Below are positions 17,281-25,251 of a stretch of DNA of 64,000 bases, piece by piece. Source of the DNA: Flavivirga abyssicola (GTDB lineage: Bacteria; Bacteroidota; Bacteroidia; Flavobacteriales; Flavobacteriaceae); assembly GCF_030540775.2 (NCBI RefSeq), contig NZ_CP141266.1:3831001-3895000 (forward strand), given 5' to 3'. The notes beneath the pieces were generated by a model. The model did no database searches. It worked only from the letters and a program-made list of their open reading frames with translations, and was not told the DNA's origin. A program made the position numbers and the translations under genes. Positions within the stretch are counted from its first letter, which is position 1; every line of letters begins with the position of its first letter.

Positions 17281-18693
17281 TTATTGATAAGAATAGATGC
17301 TTTTGTATTTATTAGACTGTATTTTTTTTAACTTGGTTTTTTGCTCTTTTTTTAATGAAAGCGTATCACGATGCGAAATAATTAGTAAAAAAGGCGTTCT
17401 TGTTTGCAATGCTTCATTGAATTGATTTGAAGTCATTAATTTAATTTTCCCATTTGAATAAAATCTGCTAGAATAACTTTTCTTATGCAAATGATAAACA
17501 GGAATACTGTCATCAGCTTTATCATTCAACAAATATTTGTCGGTCTTACTATAAAACTCTAGACTTTTATTCTGAAGAGAGACTGTGAAGAAGATAACCG
17601 CAATTATTGGTATTATTAAACTGGTTATTAAATACGTTTTTTGCAATGTTATGGAGCTCCACCAAAAAACAATCAACAATGCTAAAGGGATCATAACAGG
17701 CATGATGTATGGGTGGATTAGACTTTTGGAAATGGTAAAGAAAATAGGGGTCCATAACAGCCATAACATGAGAAACAATAACCATTTGTTTGTTTTTAGA
17801 TTAAGTCGCGCAGTCCATATTTTTTTAATAACTAAGATCATCCACGGCAGTGTAAATAAAATAAGGAATACCCATATCATGCCTATAGGTTGAGATTTTG
17901 GAAAACCATATTTATCACCGCTCCAACTAGAATCCAAAAAACGTTTAAAGTGTTCGCCTACTATAAAATAGTCCCAAAAGCCAGGACTCGCTTTTTCGGC
18001 AAAATAATACCAGGGGATACTTATTATAATGACGATAAGTGTGCCTATTAGCCAAGGCATTTTTCTTATTACTTTTATATGGTCTTTAAAAAACAATAGC
18101 CAGAGACACAGAGGAGGCAAAGTTAAAATGATAATAATCGGACCTTTTGCCAATAACCCTAATCCTAGCCCTACGAAGAATAAATAATTCCAAACAGTTC
18201 TTTTTTCAGTTTTACTACTTTCCCAAAAAGAAAGCATGGTTAGCACAACGCAAAAACAAAGTGACATGTCTGTAGAGACAACACCAGCATGTAATAAAAA
18301 CTCAGGAATGGTTAACAGAATAAAGGCAGGTAAGAAGAAAGGTAATCCTTGTTGCTTAGAGTATTTACCAATCATAAAAATTATTAAAATGGCAAATATT
18401 AAAGAAGGTAATCTTACCGCAAATTCTGTTACCCCGAAGAGGTTTATACTAAAAGCAGATAGCCAGGTTGATAAGGGTGGTTTGGCCCAAAAAGGGATGT
18501 TATAATCAATTTGTAGCGTTATCCAATTATTGGTCTCGGACATGATTCGGGCAATCTCGGCATATCGAGCCTCAGTTTTATCCATTAGAGGAAGCACAGC
18601 ATTAATAAAAACCCTTATTATTAATAAAACCAATGTGCTTAATAAATAAAATATAGGCTTATTTAAAGTATGCTTTGAAGAACTGCCTTCCAT
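17281..18693 (-). CDS. ArnT-like GT83/PMT-family membrane glycosyltransferase
   Basis: This 470-residue polytopic membrane protein has the N-terminal signature of ArnT and related polyprenyl-phosphate-sugar-dependent transferases: LPLMDKTEARYAEIARIM with the acidic pair, then WITLQIDYNIPFWAKPPLSTWLSAFSINLFG. About ten hydrophobic segments follow, then a short soluble tail. ArnT moves aminoarabinose from undecaprenyl phosphate to lipid A; here the sugar and acceptor are unknown. It is the last gene of the operon running from 21110 and overlaps the GT2 gene by 31 bases, so the two are translationally linked. The GT2 enzyme is well placed to make its lipid-linked sugar donor. Confidence 0.88.
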   Translation of the reverse strand: MEGSSSKHTLNKPIFYLLSTLVLLIIRVFINAVLPLMDKTEARYAEIARIMSETNNWITLQIDYNIPFWAKPPLSTWLSAFSINLFGVTEFAVRLPSLIFAILIIFMIGKYSKQQGLPFFLPAFILLTIPEFLLHAGVVSTDMSLCFCVVLTMLSFWESSKTEKRTVWNYLFFVGLGLGLLAKGPIIIILTLPPLCLWLLFFKDHIKVIRKMPWLIGTLIVIIISIPWYYFAEKASPGFWDYFIVGEHFKRFLDSSWSGDKYGFPKSQPIGMIWVFLILFTLPWMILVIKKIWTARLNLKTNKWLLFLMLWLLWTPIFFTISKSLIHPYIMPVMIPLALLIVFWWSSITLQKTYLITSLIIPIIAVIFFTVSLQNKSLEFYSKTDKYLLNDKADDSIPVYHLHKKSYSSRFYSNGKIKLMTSNQFNEALQTRTPFLLIISHRDTLSLKKEQKTKLKKIQSNKYKSIYSYQ

Positions 18694-19457
18694 GAAGTTT
18701 TTGTTTGTGTTTTATACTTTTTTGAGATTAATATAAGGTCGTACCAAAGTGTAAAAAAATAAGATATCTTGACTTTAGAATTGCTAGTGTCTATCCAAGA
18801 TTCTAAAGGGATTTCTTTTACAGTATGTTTGATACTATTTTTGCCTATAAGTTGAATTAAACGATGAAATAACTCAACATCAAATAGCCATTTTGAAAGA
18901 AACCTTTCTTTAAACAATTGCCTGGCTAAATCTGCTCTAAATACTTTACAACCGCACTGTGAGTCGTAAATAGAAAGTTTTAATTGCATAGAAATTAGCG
19001 TAGCAATAAGCCGTCCAATAAAAAACCTGAGCAGTTTTCTATTAATAATATTATCTATTTTAGATATTCTTGACCCAAAAACAAATAAAACCTTGTTGTC
19101 AATAAGTTTACTTAATTTTAAACATTCATCTAAAGTTGTTGACAAATCCGCATCCAAATAAGCGATTTTACTAAATCTTAAATGTTTTTCCGAAAATAAA
19201 AACCCCGAACGAACTGCTGCGGCCTTCCCGCTATTTGTTTTTAAGTTATTAATAAAAACTTGGTTAGGAGCTCCTGCTTTTATTTTGTGAAGTATTTCAA
19301 GTGTATTATCGCGTGAACCATCATTAGAAAAAACAATAGCAACATTATTCTTCTTCTGTAAGAAAGAATGGAATACCTCTGTTTGTAGTCTTCCAAATTC
19401 ATTATAACAAGGAATAACTAGTACCAGGGAAAAATGTGTATGACTATAATAACTCAT
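18663..19457 (-). CDS. GT2 family glycosyltransferase, dolichyl-phosphate-sugar synthase-like
   Basis: This 264-residue protein has the GT-A features of DPM1/Alg5-like enzymes: LVIPCYNEFGRL near the start, VFSNDGSRDNTLEIL, the metal-binding AYLDADLS, and FGSRIS. The SQCGCKVFRADLARQLF and RFLSKWLFDVELFHR segments are typical of polyprenyl-phosphate glucosyl- and mannosyltransferases. I see at most one weak hydrophobic stretch, so it is probably peripheral rather than integral like ArnC. The expected reaction is transfer of a nucleotide sugar to polyprenyl phosphate for the GT83 enzyme encoded next. It starts 7 bases after the GT9 gene ends. Confidence 0.88.
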   Translation of the reverse strand: MSYYSHTHFSLVLVIPCYNEFGRLQTEVFHSFLQKKNNVAIVFSNDGSRDNTLEILHKIKAGAPNQVFINNLKTNSGKAAAVRSGFLFSEKHLRFSKIAYLDADLSTTLDECLKLSKLIDNKVLFVFGSRISKIDNIINRKLLRFFIGRLIATLISMQLKLSIYDSQCGCKVFRADLARQLFKERFLSKWLFDVELFHRLIQLIGKNSIKHTVKEIPLESWIDTSNSKVKISYFFTLWYDLILISKKYKTQTKTSWKAVLQSIL

Positions 19458-19464
19458 AAACTAT

Positions 19465-20544
19465 TTAAACTGCTAGTTTTTTTATTGGATTTAAACTGTT
19501 TTTTACTTTTTTAATAATATCGTCTGTTGATTCCATGTTTGTGTTAACAGCAGTACTATTATTACTATAAGGATGGTATCTCTTTATATTAGAAACCGAA
19601 AACAATCCAATGGTTGTGGTTTGCGATGCAGATGCTAAATGCATAATACCGCTATCTGCACCAATAAAAATTTCTGTGTTAGCAATTACAGCCGCTATTT
19701 CTCGAATATCCTTACTATAAAATGAAGAAGCCTTAAATTGAATCTGGGAGACATTTTCTACAGGTAAAATTTCAAGAATATTATAGTCATTAAATTCAGC
19801 TTTTAATTTTTCGTAAAAAGAGAGCCACCAGGATTCACTGTAGCACTTTTTATCCGTAGCATAAGTAAATATGCTAATACTTTTATTTTGTTTGTTAACA
19901 GCTAATTGGTCTACAATTTTTTTTCCATGATTTATTTCTGCAGGATCAAGCTTTATATCTAATGAAGGAATAACGTTTTTGCTTTTATGACCAAACAAGG
20001 TTAGGTATTCCCTTAACAAATAGATTTGTTCTTTTGCCATATGATGTTCAGTGTTATGTATAAGATGCTTATTTTCATCAGGATTACCTATTATTTTATG
20101 TTTTGAAGCGGATAATAGAGTAAATAACTTCCCTGAAGATGAATCGCTTGCTCCATTAATAGCGATATCATATTTTCTTTTTCTTACAGATAGGCATCCT
20201 TTTAAATAGTGTAGGGGATATTTAAAAGGCCTTTTTGGTAATTGGATAATCTTATCTACAGGATTGTAATTTTTAAAAATAATGGGAGACAGCCCACCAT
20301 TTACAATTAAATCAACTTTACAATTTGGAAATGTTGAAATAACTTCCTTTACCAAAGGCGAAGTAAGTAGTTGATTGCCTAACCTATGGTTTGGTCTACA
20401 AATTAGGATGTTTTTTATTTCATTTACATTTATGGTCTCGCCTTTATTGGGAACCTTGGTGTTAGAAATGTTTTTGGTAATAGCATGCATGAATTTCCTC
20501 TTGTAAACATTTATTCTTTTTAAAAGTTTTTTGCGCTGATTCAT
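19465..20544 (-). CDS. GT9 family (heptosyltransferase-like) glycosyltransferase
   Basis: This 359-residue cytoplasmic protein has the GT-B pattern of LPS heptosyltransferases: the N-terminal loop ILICRPNHRLGNQLLTSPLVKEV and the C-terminal nucleotide-sugar site FIGADSGIMHLASASQTTTIGLFS. It probably adds a sugar to a lipid A-core or related glycolipid acceptor. Its ATG overlaps the stop codon of the upstream PAP2 gene by one base (TAATG), so it is translationally coupled to it. The sugar may be a heptose or another sugar; the sequence does not decide. Confidence 0.88.
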   Translation of the reverse strand: MNQRKKLLKRINVYKRKFMHAITKNISNTKVPNKGETINVNEIKNILICRPNHRLGNQLLTSPLVKEVISTFPNCKVDLIVNGGLSPIIFKNYNPVDKIIQLPKRPFKYPLHYLKGCLSVRKRKYDIAINGASDSSSGKLFTLLSASKHKIIGNPDENKHLIHNTEHHMAKEQIYLLREYLTLFGHKSKNVIPSLDIKLDPAEINHGKKIVDQLAVNKQNKSISIFTYATDKKCYSESWWLSFYEKLKAEFNDYNILEILPVENVSQIQFKASSFYSKDIREIAAVIANTEIFIGADSGIMHLASASQTTTIGLFSVSNIKRYHPYSNNSTAVNTNMESTDDIIKKVKNSLNPIKKLAV

Positions 20545-21110
20545 TAAAATTTATATTTAAAACCTATGAGGTAATTATTGTTATTATTTGAAAAAGAAAG
20601 ACTGAGTTTTTTCTTTTGATAAGGTGTTGTAAACAGGTAAGAACTGCCAATACCAACAAGAGCACCAACAAGTATGTCCCAATGGTCATGTTTTTTAGCA
20701 TCTATCCTGCTAAAAGCTGTAAATCCAGCCAAAACATAAAATGGGATACTTTTTTTAAAGCCGTATCTTTTATGAATAAATGAAGCTGCTTGGAAAGTAA
20801 CAGATGTATGACCCGAAGGAAATGAGTTTTCGTTGCTCGCGTCTGGTCTTGATTTGTTAATCGATAACTTTAAACCATAAGTAATAATACTTGAAAGGAT
20901 GGCTCCTTTGGTGAATTGCCAACGCCCTTTTTTATCTTTGAATAACAAAGTCGTTGTAACTGCAGCAACAGGAGCGGTAAATAGTATAACATCTCCTGCA
21001 GTTTCTATGGTTTTGTTTTGTGAAAACGAATAGAAACAATTAACAAGTAGAATGGTTAATAGCCAAACTGTTGTGAAAGCATTACACGTATGTTTTAAGA
21101 CTGGTAGCAT
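20544..21110 (-). CDS. PAP2 family phosphatase
   Basis: This 188-residue membrane protein has complete PAP2 motifs: KLSINKSRP (K-x6-RP), SFPSGHTSVTFQAA, and SRIDAKKHDHWD (SR-x5-H-x3-D). Hydrophobic segments flank them, and there is a signal-like N-terminus (TVWLLTILLVNCFYSFSQN). Likely substrates are lipid A phosphate or a polyprenyl (pyro)phosphate, consistent with the glycosyltransferases it is co-transcribed with. It is the first gene of the four-gene operon 21110-17281. A strong TTAAG-type operator lies 38 bases upstream of its start. Confidence 0.9.
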   Translation of the reverse strand: MLPVLKHTCNAFTTVWLLTILLVNCFYSFSQNKTIETAGDVILFTAPVAAVTTTLLFKDKKGRWQFTKGAILSSIITYGLKLSINKSRPDASNENSFPSGHTSVTFQAASFIHKRYGFKKSIPFYVLAGFTAFSRIDAKKHDHWDILVGALVGIGSSYLFTTPYQKKKLSLSFSNNNNNYLIGFKYKF

Positions 21111-21131
21111 CTGGTTTTTCTAATGAATCGC

Positions 21132-21176
21132 CAAAGTAGATGCAGAATCTTAAATTACTCTTAAGAGAAGTTTAAG
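21132..21176 (-). promoter_or_regulatory. Operator and promoter of the PAP2-glycosyltransferase operon
   Basis: Three half-sites at an exact 11-bp period are seen: CTTAAA (21149-21154), CTTAAG (21160-21165) and TTTAAG (21171-21176). Ten bases nearer the gene is TACTTTG on the minus strand (21132-21138), a near match to the TAnnTTTG box. The same arrangement and 10-base spacing occur at 23375-23430 before the response regulator gene, with 21 of 22 bases shared between 21144-21165 and 23387-23408. An OmpR-family activator site overlapping the -35 region is the natural reading. Confidence 0.7.
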
Positions 21177-21208
21177 AAGATCTATAGTTTAAGTATTGGT
21201 AGAAATGA

Positions 21209-21406
21209 TTATCCTTCTAAGACCTTTTGAGAACTAGGACATTTAGTATTACCATAAGAACAAAAAATACAGCAGCTACCATCTAACGGTCTCAATATTT
21301 TTTTGCAATTACCGCATTCGTGTATAAAATGAATACTGGTTTCGGACATTTTTGCGTTCATTTTATGGTTACAATAGGGGCAAGAAATAGTAGCTTCTAA
21401 TGGCAT
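21209..21406 (-). CDS. Small GDCCVxC-type Cys-rich protein
   Basis: This 65-residue protein has two CxxC pairs (Cys9/12 and Cys31/34), followed by the motif GSCCIFCSYGNTKCP (Cys45, 46, 49, 56). It matches the pattern of the GDCCVxC family, some members of which are selenoproteins; here all positions are Cys codons. The two CxxC pairs suggest metal binding, probably zinc or another thiophilic metal. The function is unknown. It is the third gene of the response regulator-kinase operon, 8 bases after the kinase stop codon. The product could be a metal-handling accessory, but this is inferred only from position. Confidence 0.75.
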   Translation of the reverse strand: MPLEATISCPYCNHKMNAKMSETSIHFIHECGNCKKILRPLDGSCCIFCSYGNTKCPSSQKVLEG

Positions 21407-21414
21407 GGGTATTA

Positions 21415-22668
21415 TTAGTTAAAAGTTAATTTAAAAACATGCAGATTATCACTAAACGTATAGCTAATGGTATAATCATAATTATCACAAATTTTCTTAA
21501 CAATAGCTAACCCAAGACCAAGAGATTTCTTGGTTGTGTTCTCTTTATAAAATCGATCGTATAATTTTTCAGGGTTTTTAATAGCCGCTTCTCCAGAGTT
21601 TGACACTATAAATTCATTAGCAACGACTTTTACAATAATCTCTCCTTCAGAAGATGTGTATTTTATAGCATTTGATAATAAATTATCAGCAATTATTCTT
21701 GCTAAATATGAATCACCATTAATTTCAATAGATTCCATTTCTGTTGTTAGAATGGGAACCTTATTTAATCCCTCAAAAGATTCTATAGAATTTTTTAGAA
21801 TATTGGTGAAATTAATCCGATTAGAGGTTTTAAATTGTTGATTTTCAATTTTAGCTAATAGAATTAATTTTTTATTGAGTGTTGCTAGCCTGCGGGCATT
21901 ATTAGATATTTCTATTAAAAGGTTGTACTGTTTTTCATTAATTTGATTCTCATCAAATAGATTACCAATCTTAGCTTGAATGTTAGCCAAAGGCGTTTGG
22001 ATTTCGTGAGAGACATCTTCTGTAAATTGTTTTAAATTTTGATAGTCTGAAATAACCTTATTTGTTAAGGTTTTTATTTCTGTATTTAATTCGGAAAATT
22101 CTTCTATATCTGTTTCTTCCAGATTGAGAGCTTTGTTGGATTGTATAGAAAACGTCTTTATTTTTTTAAGGTTATCAAAAAAAGGCTTCCAAACTAATGC
22201 GGTGTTTTTTCTACTTAAATAATATTGTGCCAGAAACACTGTTATAAGAATTACGACATAAGACAAAATAATAGCTTGTAAAATATCGTATAGCTCCATA
22301 ACCTTGGTTCTAACGGAAATTTTATATGTCCTTTCATTTATTTTTTTATATGTGATTAGTTCCATATAAGGTTCTAACTCTTCTTCAGCAGGATCATATA
22401 AAATAGTGTCTTTTATTCTCTGCGTCCCTACATATTTAACTTCTTGGGTGTTTATTATTGGATGCACATTAATAAGAACCCCTTCTTTTTCAATTAATTT
22501 TTCAATTCTAAATGCCTGTGAATTTAGAGCTTCTTCGGTTTCGTCTTCTATAATATACTTGGTAACAAAATATAAAACAATAACGCTCAAGACCATGGCA
22601 AGCAAACCATAAGTCAAAAAACTTCGGGATGTTTTTTTTAGTAATTTTATTTTCTTTTTCTGGTTCAT
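21415..22668 (-). CDS. Membrane sensor histidine kinase
   Basis: This 417-residue protein has a membrane segment at about 20-40, a periplasmic sensor region at about 41-128 and a second membrane segment at about 130-150. The HisKA domain has FTEDVSHEIQTPLANIQ (phospho-accepting His221), and the ATP-binding domain has NLLSNAIKYTSSEGEI (N box) and KKSLGLGLAIVKKICDNY (G box). The sensor region has an acidic patch (DPAEEELEP, about 92-100) that might bind cations, which is speculation. It follows its partner response regulator by 3 bases. The likely target genes share TTAAG-type sites with its own operon. Confidence 0.93.
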   Translation of the reverse strand: MNQKKKIKLLKKTSRSFLTYGLLAMVLSVIVLYFVTKYIIEDETEEALNSQAFRIEKLIEKEGVLINVHPIINTQEVKYVGTQRIKDTILYDPAEEELEPYMELITYKKINERTYKISVRTKVMELYDILQAIILSYVVILITVFLAQYYLSRKNTALVWKPFFDNLKKIKTFSIQSNKALNLEETDIEEFSELNTEIKTLTNKVISDYQNLKQFTEDVSHEIQTPLANIQAKIGNLFDENQINEKQYNLLIEISNNARRLATLNKKLILLAKIENQQFKTSNRINFTNILKNSIESFEGLNKVPILTTEMESIEINGDSYLARIIADNLLSNAIKYTSSEGEIIVKVVANEFIVSNSGEAAIKNPEKLYDRFYKENTTKKSLGLGLAIVKKICDNYDYTISYTFSDNLHVFKLTFN

Positions 22669-22671
22669 AAT

Positions 22672-23352
22672 TTACATGTCTTCATCCGTAAATTTGTACC
22701 CAATTCTATAAACGGTTCTAATATAGTTAGCAGCGACATCTGTTAGTTTTTTTCGTAAATGATTGATGTGTACATAGATGAAGTCAAAACTATCAACAGT
22801 ATCGATATTATCGCCCCATAGATGTTCTGCGATAACTTCTTTTGAAAGTACTCTGTTTTTATTAGTAATAAAATAAACCAGTAAATCATACTCTTTTTTA
22901 GTTAACTGTATTGGTTTTTCATTAACATAAGCTTGCATGGCTTCTGTTTTAATTTTTATTTCGTTAAAAGAGATATTGGAATCTCCATCATATTTACCTC
23001 TTCGCATCACAGCTTTAATACGTGAATTTAGTTCCGTAAGATGAAAAGGCTTCGTTAAATAATCATCAGCCCCTAAATCTAATCCTTCTACTTTGTCATC
23101 AAGCGAGTTATTTGCCGAAATAATAATTACAGGAATTTTTTTACCCTCTTTTTTTATTAGTTTTAATAAATCCAATCCATTACCGGTTATTAAATTTATA
23201 TCTAAAAGAATGAGGTCGTATTCATATATAGAGACTTTGGAGATCGCTTCATAATAATCAGAAGCAGTTTCACATATGTGAGCATCTCTATTTAAAAATT
23301 TAACGATAGATTCTTGTAATGTTATTTCATCCTCAGCGATTAATATTTTCAT
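22672..23352 (-). CDS. OmpR/PhoB family response regulator
   Basis: This 226-residue protein has a receiver domain (acidic pair in IAEDE, phospho-acceptor Asp51 in LILLDINL, Lys101 in DDYLTKPFHL) and a winged-helix DNA-binding domain from about 130 (QLTKKEYDLLVYFITNKNRVLSKEVIAEHLWG, ending TVYRIGYKF). Regulators of this family bind tandem direct repeats spaced by about one helical turn. Four such half-sites lie 40-78 bases upstream of its own start, so it is probably autoregulated. It forms an operon with the kinase and the small Cys-rich protein downstream. Kinship to PmrA, QseB or CusR subgroups cannot be settled by eye. Confidence 0.95.
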   Translation of the reverse strand: MKILIAEDEITLQESIVKFLNRDAHICETASDYYEAISKVSIYEYDLILLDINLITGNGLDLLKLIKKEGKKIPVIIISANNSLDDKVEGLDLGADDYLTKPFHLTELNSRIKAVMRRGKYDGDSNISFNEIKIKTEAMQAYVNEKPIQLTKKEYDLLVYFITNKNRVLSKEVIAEHLWGDNIDTVDSFDFIYVHINHLRKKLTDVAANYIRTVYRIGYKFTDEDM

Positions 23353-23374
23353 TTATTCTTTAATTGTAATTTTG

Positions 23375-23430
23375 CAAAATATATTAAGAATCTTAAGTTA
23401 CTCTTAAGCATCTTTAAAGATAAGTTTAAT
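23375..23430 (-). promoter_or_regulatory. Operator and promoter of the two-component operon
   Basis: Half-sites at an 11-bp period are CTTAAG (23392-23397), CTTAAG (23403-23408), TTAAAG (23414-23419, shifted by one) and TTTAAT (23425-23430). The first two form CTTAAG-TTACT-CTTAAG, an exact fit to YTTAAK-N5-YTTAAK. Ten bases closer to the gene is TATTTTG on the minus strand (23375-23381). The layout is the same as at 21132-21176. It implies autoregulation by the regulator encoded at 22672-23352. Confidence 0.7.
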
Positions 23431-23600
23431 AAAAGTATAAAAAATCAGAATTTCTAGTTTAAATTTTTGCCCTAACGTATCTGTTAGTCATTAGAGTCTT
23501 TTATTGAATTTATAGGTACTCATCCAGATACTCCATAAATAGAAGTTGAAGGGATAATTTACCTTTAGGTTTTTTAAACCCCCTTTTCCTACATCAGTTC

Positions 23601-23644
23601 AAAAAAAATGTTCCAATTTTTCAATCTGAAAAATTGGAACATTT
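23601..23644 (-). terminator. Strong rho-independent terminator of the lactonase gene
   Basis: AAATGTTCCAATTTTT (23606-23621) pairs perfectly over 16 bp with AAAAATTGGAACATTT (23629-23644), with a 7-base loop. Read on the minus strand, the stem runs into an unbroken T run (complement of 23601-23608). It lies 28 bases after the stop codon of the SMP-30 gene. Confidence 0.85.
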
Positions 23645-23671
23645 ACGCTAACTTCAACAAAGTTTATAAAT

Positions 23672-24490
23672 TCAAATTTTATTCAGTTTAACGTAAAACA
23701 ACCCGCCTCCGTAGATATCCTCATTAAGGTCATCCTTGGCAGTTGTTATATATAAGTTAGAATCATTATCAAAACAACACGACGTGACATTTGTGCATGG
23801 TAATTTTATGTCCTCTATTTTTTCTCCGTTTAACGGATTCCACTTAGAGATGCATCCGCCTCCCCATTCAGCAATCCATAGCATACCATTTTTATCAATG
23901 CACATGCCGTCAGGACTACTTGCTCCCTTAAACTCTATGACGTTTGATATAAATTCCACCTCGCCAGTTTCTATATCATAAGAATACTTTGCTACTTTTT
24001 TTGTTGGTGTATCAATAAAGTAAAGAAATTTATTATCCAGTGAAAAGGCTAAACCATTAGAAATAGTGGTATTGTTAATAATGGTTTTATACTCACCTTT
24101 ATGATATGAAAAAACGTGTCCTATTTTCTCTTTAACTTCAGGGTATCCCATGGTTCCTATAATAATCCTTCCAATGGGATCTTTGATGCCATCATTATAT
24201 CTTACAGCATTATCTATATCAATTTGAAAAACAAATTTCTTTTGTAATGTGTTGAAGTCTATTTCGAAAAAGCCATTTTTAGACGACACTAAGATTACTT
24301 TTTTTTCTAATAAAAACACACAGCTAACAGGAGAATCTAATTTTATACTTAGAATCTCTTTAGTTGCAGGGTTATAATAATATACCAAACAATCAAAAAT
24401 GGATACAAAATAAAGGTCATTGTTTTTTTCGTCAAAAACAGGGCCTTCTAAAAGTTCTGAGTCAGAATGAAAAACTAAAGATGGAATCAT
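23672..24490 (-). CDS. SMP-30/gluconolactonase family (sugar lactone lactonase-like) protein
   Basis: This 272-residue protein without a signal peptide has the six-bladed propeller pattern of the SGL family: SELLEGPVFDEKNNDLYFVSI at the start (Glu metal ligand), NAVRYNDGIKDPIGRIIIGTMG, NTTISNGLAFSLDNKFLYFIDTPTKKV and GASSPDGMCIDKNGMLWIAEWGGG, with the conserved Asn and Asp that coordinate a divalent metal. Members hydrolyse sugar-acid lactones. It is 14 bases after the SDR gene on the same strand and near galactonate dehydratase (25721). A role as galactonolactonase is therefore a reasonable inference, though L-arabinono- or gluconolactone are alternatives. Confidence 0.85.
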   Translation of the reverse strand: MIPSLVFHSDSELLEGPVFDEKNNDLYFVSIFDCLVYYYNPATKEILSIKLDSPVSCVFLLEKKVILVSSKNGFFEIDFNTLQKKFVFQIDIDNAVRYNDGIKDPIGRIIIGTMGYPEVKEKIGHVFSYHKGEYKTIINNTTISNGLAFSLDNKFLYFIDTPTKKVAKYSYDIETGEVEFISNVIEFKGASSPDGMCIDKNGMLWIAEWGGGCISKWNPLNGEKIEDIKLPCTNVTSCCFDNDSNLYITTAKDDLNEDIYGGGLFYVKLNKI

Positions 24491-24504
24491 AAAAATAAAG
24501 TTAG

Positions 24505-25251
24505 TTATATATATTGACCACCAGTAATTCTAATTAAAGAGCCAGTTGTCATTGCAGATTCGTCAGAGATTAAATGCATTACAGCTGGTACAGGGTCAGT
24601 AGGGGTTAGCATACGTCCCATTGGAATATCATGAGCAGCTTGACGTTTTAATTCTTCTTCACTTATGCCTTCTTCATCTCTTAATTCTAATTCTCCTTCT
24701 GTAGTTGTCCACCCCATTACCACGTAATTCGATCGAATGCCATATTCAGCATAATGATGAGCAAGATGACTAGAGAAAGTGTAAAGCGTACTTTTAGTAA
24801 GCGCATATGCCGTTCTGTCTTTCATACCATAATCCATGTGAGCAGAACCAAAAAATATAATAGAACCTGTTTTGAATTCCATCATAGATTTTAAAACATG
24901 TTTGATTAAAAAATAAGGTGATTTTAGATTAACATTGAAAACACTATCATAAACATCTTCCTTGGTTTCAATTATAGAAGCTACAGGAGTTATTCCAGCA
25001 TACAAAACTAGAGCGTCTATCCTTTCAAATCTTTTTTTAGTTTGAATAACAAAATTTTCAAGCTCATTGGTGGTATTTAAATCAATCTTATGAAAATAGA
25101 GTTTATCTTCCGCTTGCAAAGATTGGATGAGTTCATTGCCTTCCTCAAGGTTTCGACCACAAAAAGAAACATTGTAACCTTTTTTTAAACAAGATTTAAG
25201 TATCTCCTTACCAACGCCTTTGGTACCCCCTAATATCATTACTGTCTTCAT
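24505..25251 (-). CDS. SDR family oxidoreductase (probable sugar dehydrogenase)
   Basis: This 248-residue cytoplasmic protein has the Rossmann start MILGGTKGVGKEIL (G-x3-G-x-G), LVLYAGITP (NNAG-equivalent), an active-site Asn near 108, Ser136 in FFGSAHMD and the YxxxK pair Tyr149/Lys153 in TAYALTKS. The C-terminal segment (ISDESAMTTGSLIRITGGQY) is typical of classical SDRs. The substrate is not evident from sequence alone. Adjacency to an SMP-30 lactonase and divergence from galactonate dehydratase suggest it oxidises an aldose such as galactose to its lactone. Confidence 0.88.
   Translation of the reverse strand: MKTVMILGGTKGVGKEILKSCLKKGYNVSFCGRNLEEGNELIQSLQAEDKLYFHKIDLNTTNELENFVIQTKKRFERIDALVLYAGITPVASIIETKEDVYDSVFNVNLKSPYFLIKHVLKSMMEFKTGSIIFFGSAHMDYGMKDRTAYALTKSTLYTFSSHLAHHYAEYGIRSNYVVMGWTTTEGELELRDEEGISEEELKRQAAHDIPMGRMLTPTDPVPAVMHLISDESAMTTGSLIRITGGQYI

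Larger units (their letters stand above)
23353..23671. other. Intergenic region with operator and terminator
   Basis: This 319-base gap holds the operator-promoter of the response regulator operon (23375-23430) and the terminator of the lactonase gene (23601-23644). About 170 bases between them (23431-23600) show no feature I can support. Confidence 0.5.

Noticed and set aside
17585-18505. Plus-strand frames opposite the ArnT-like gene
   Set aside because: They lie antisense to a well-supported membrane protein gene and encode no recognisable protein.
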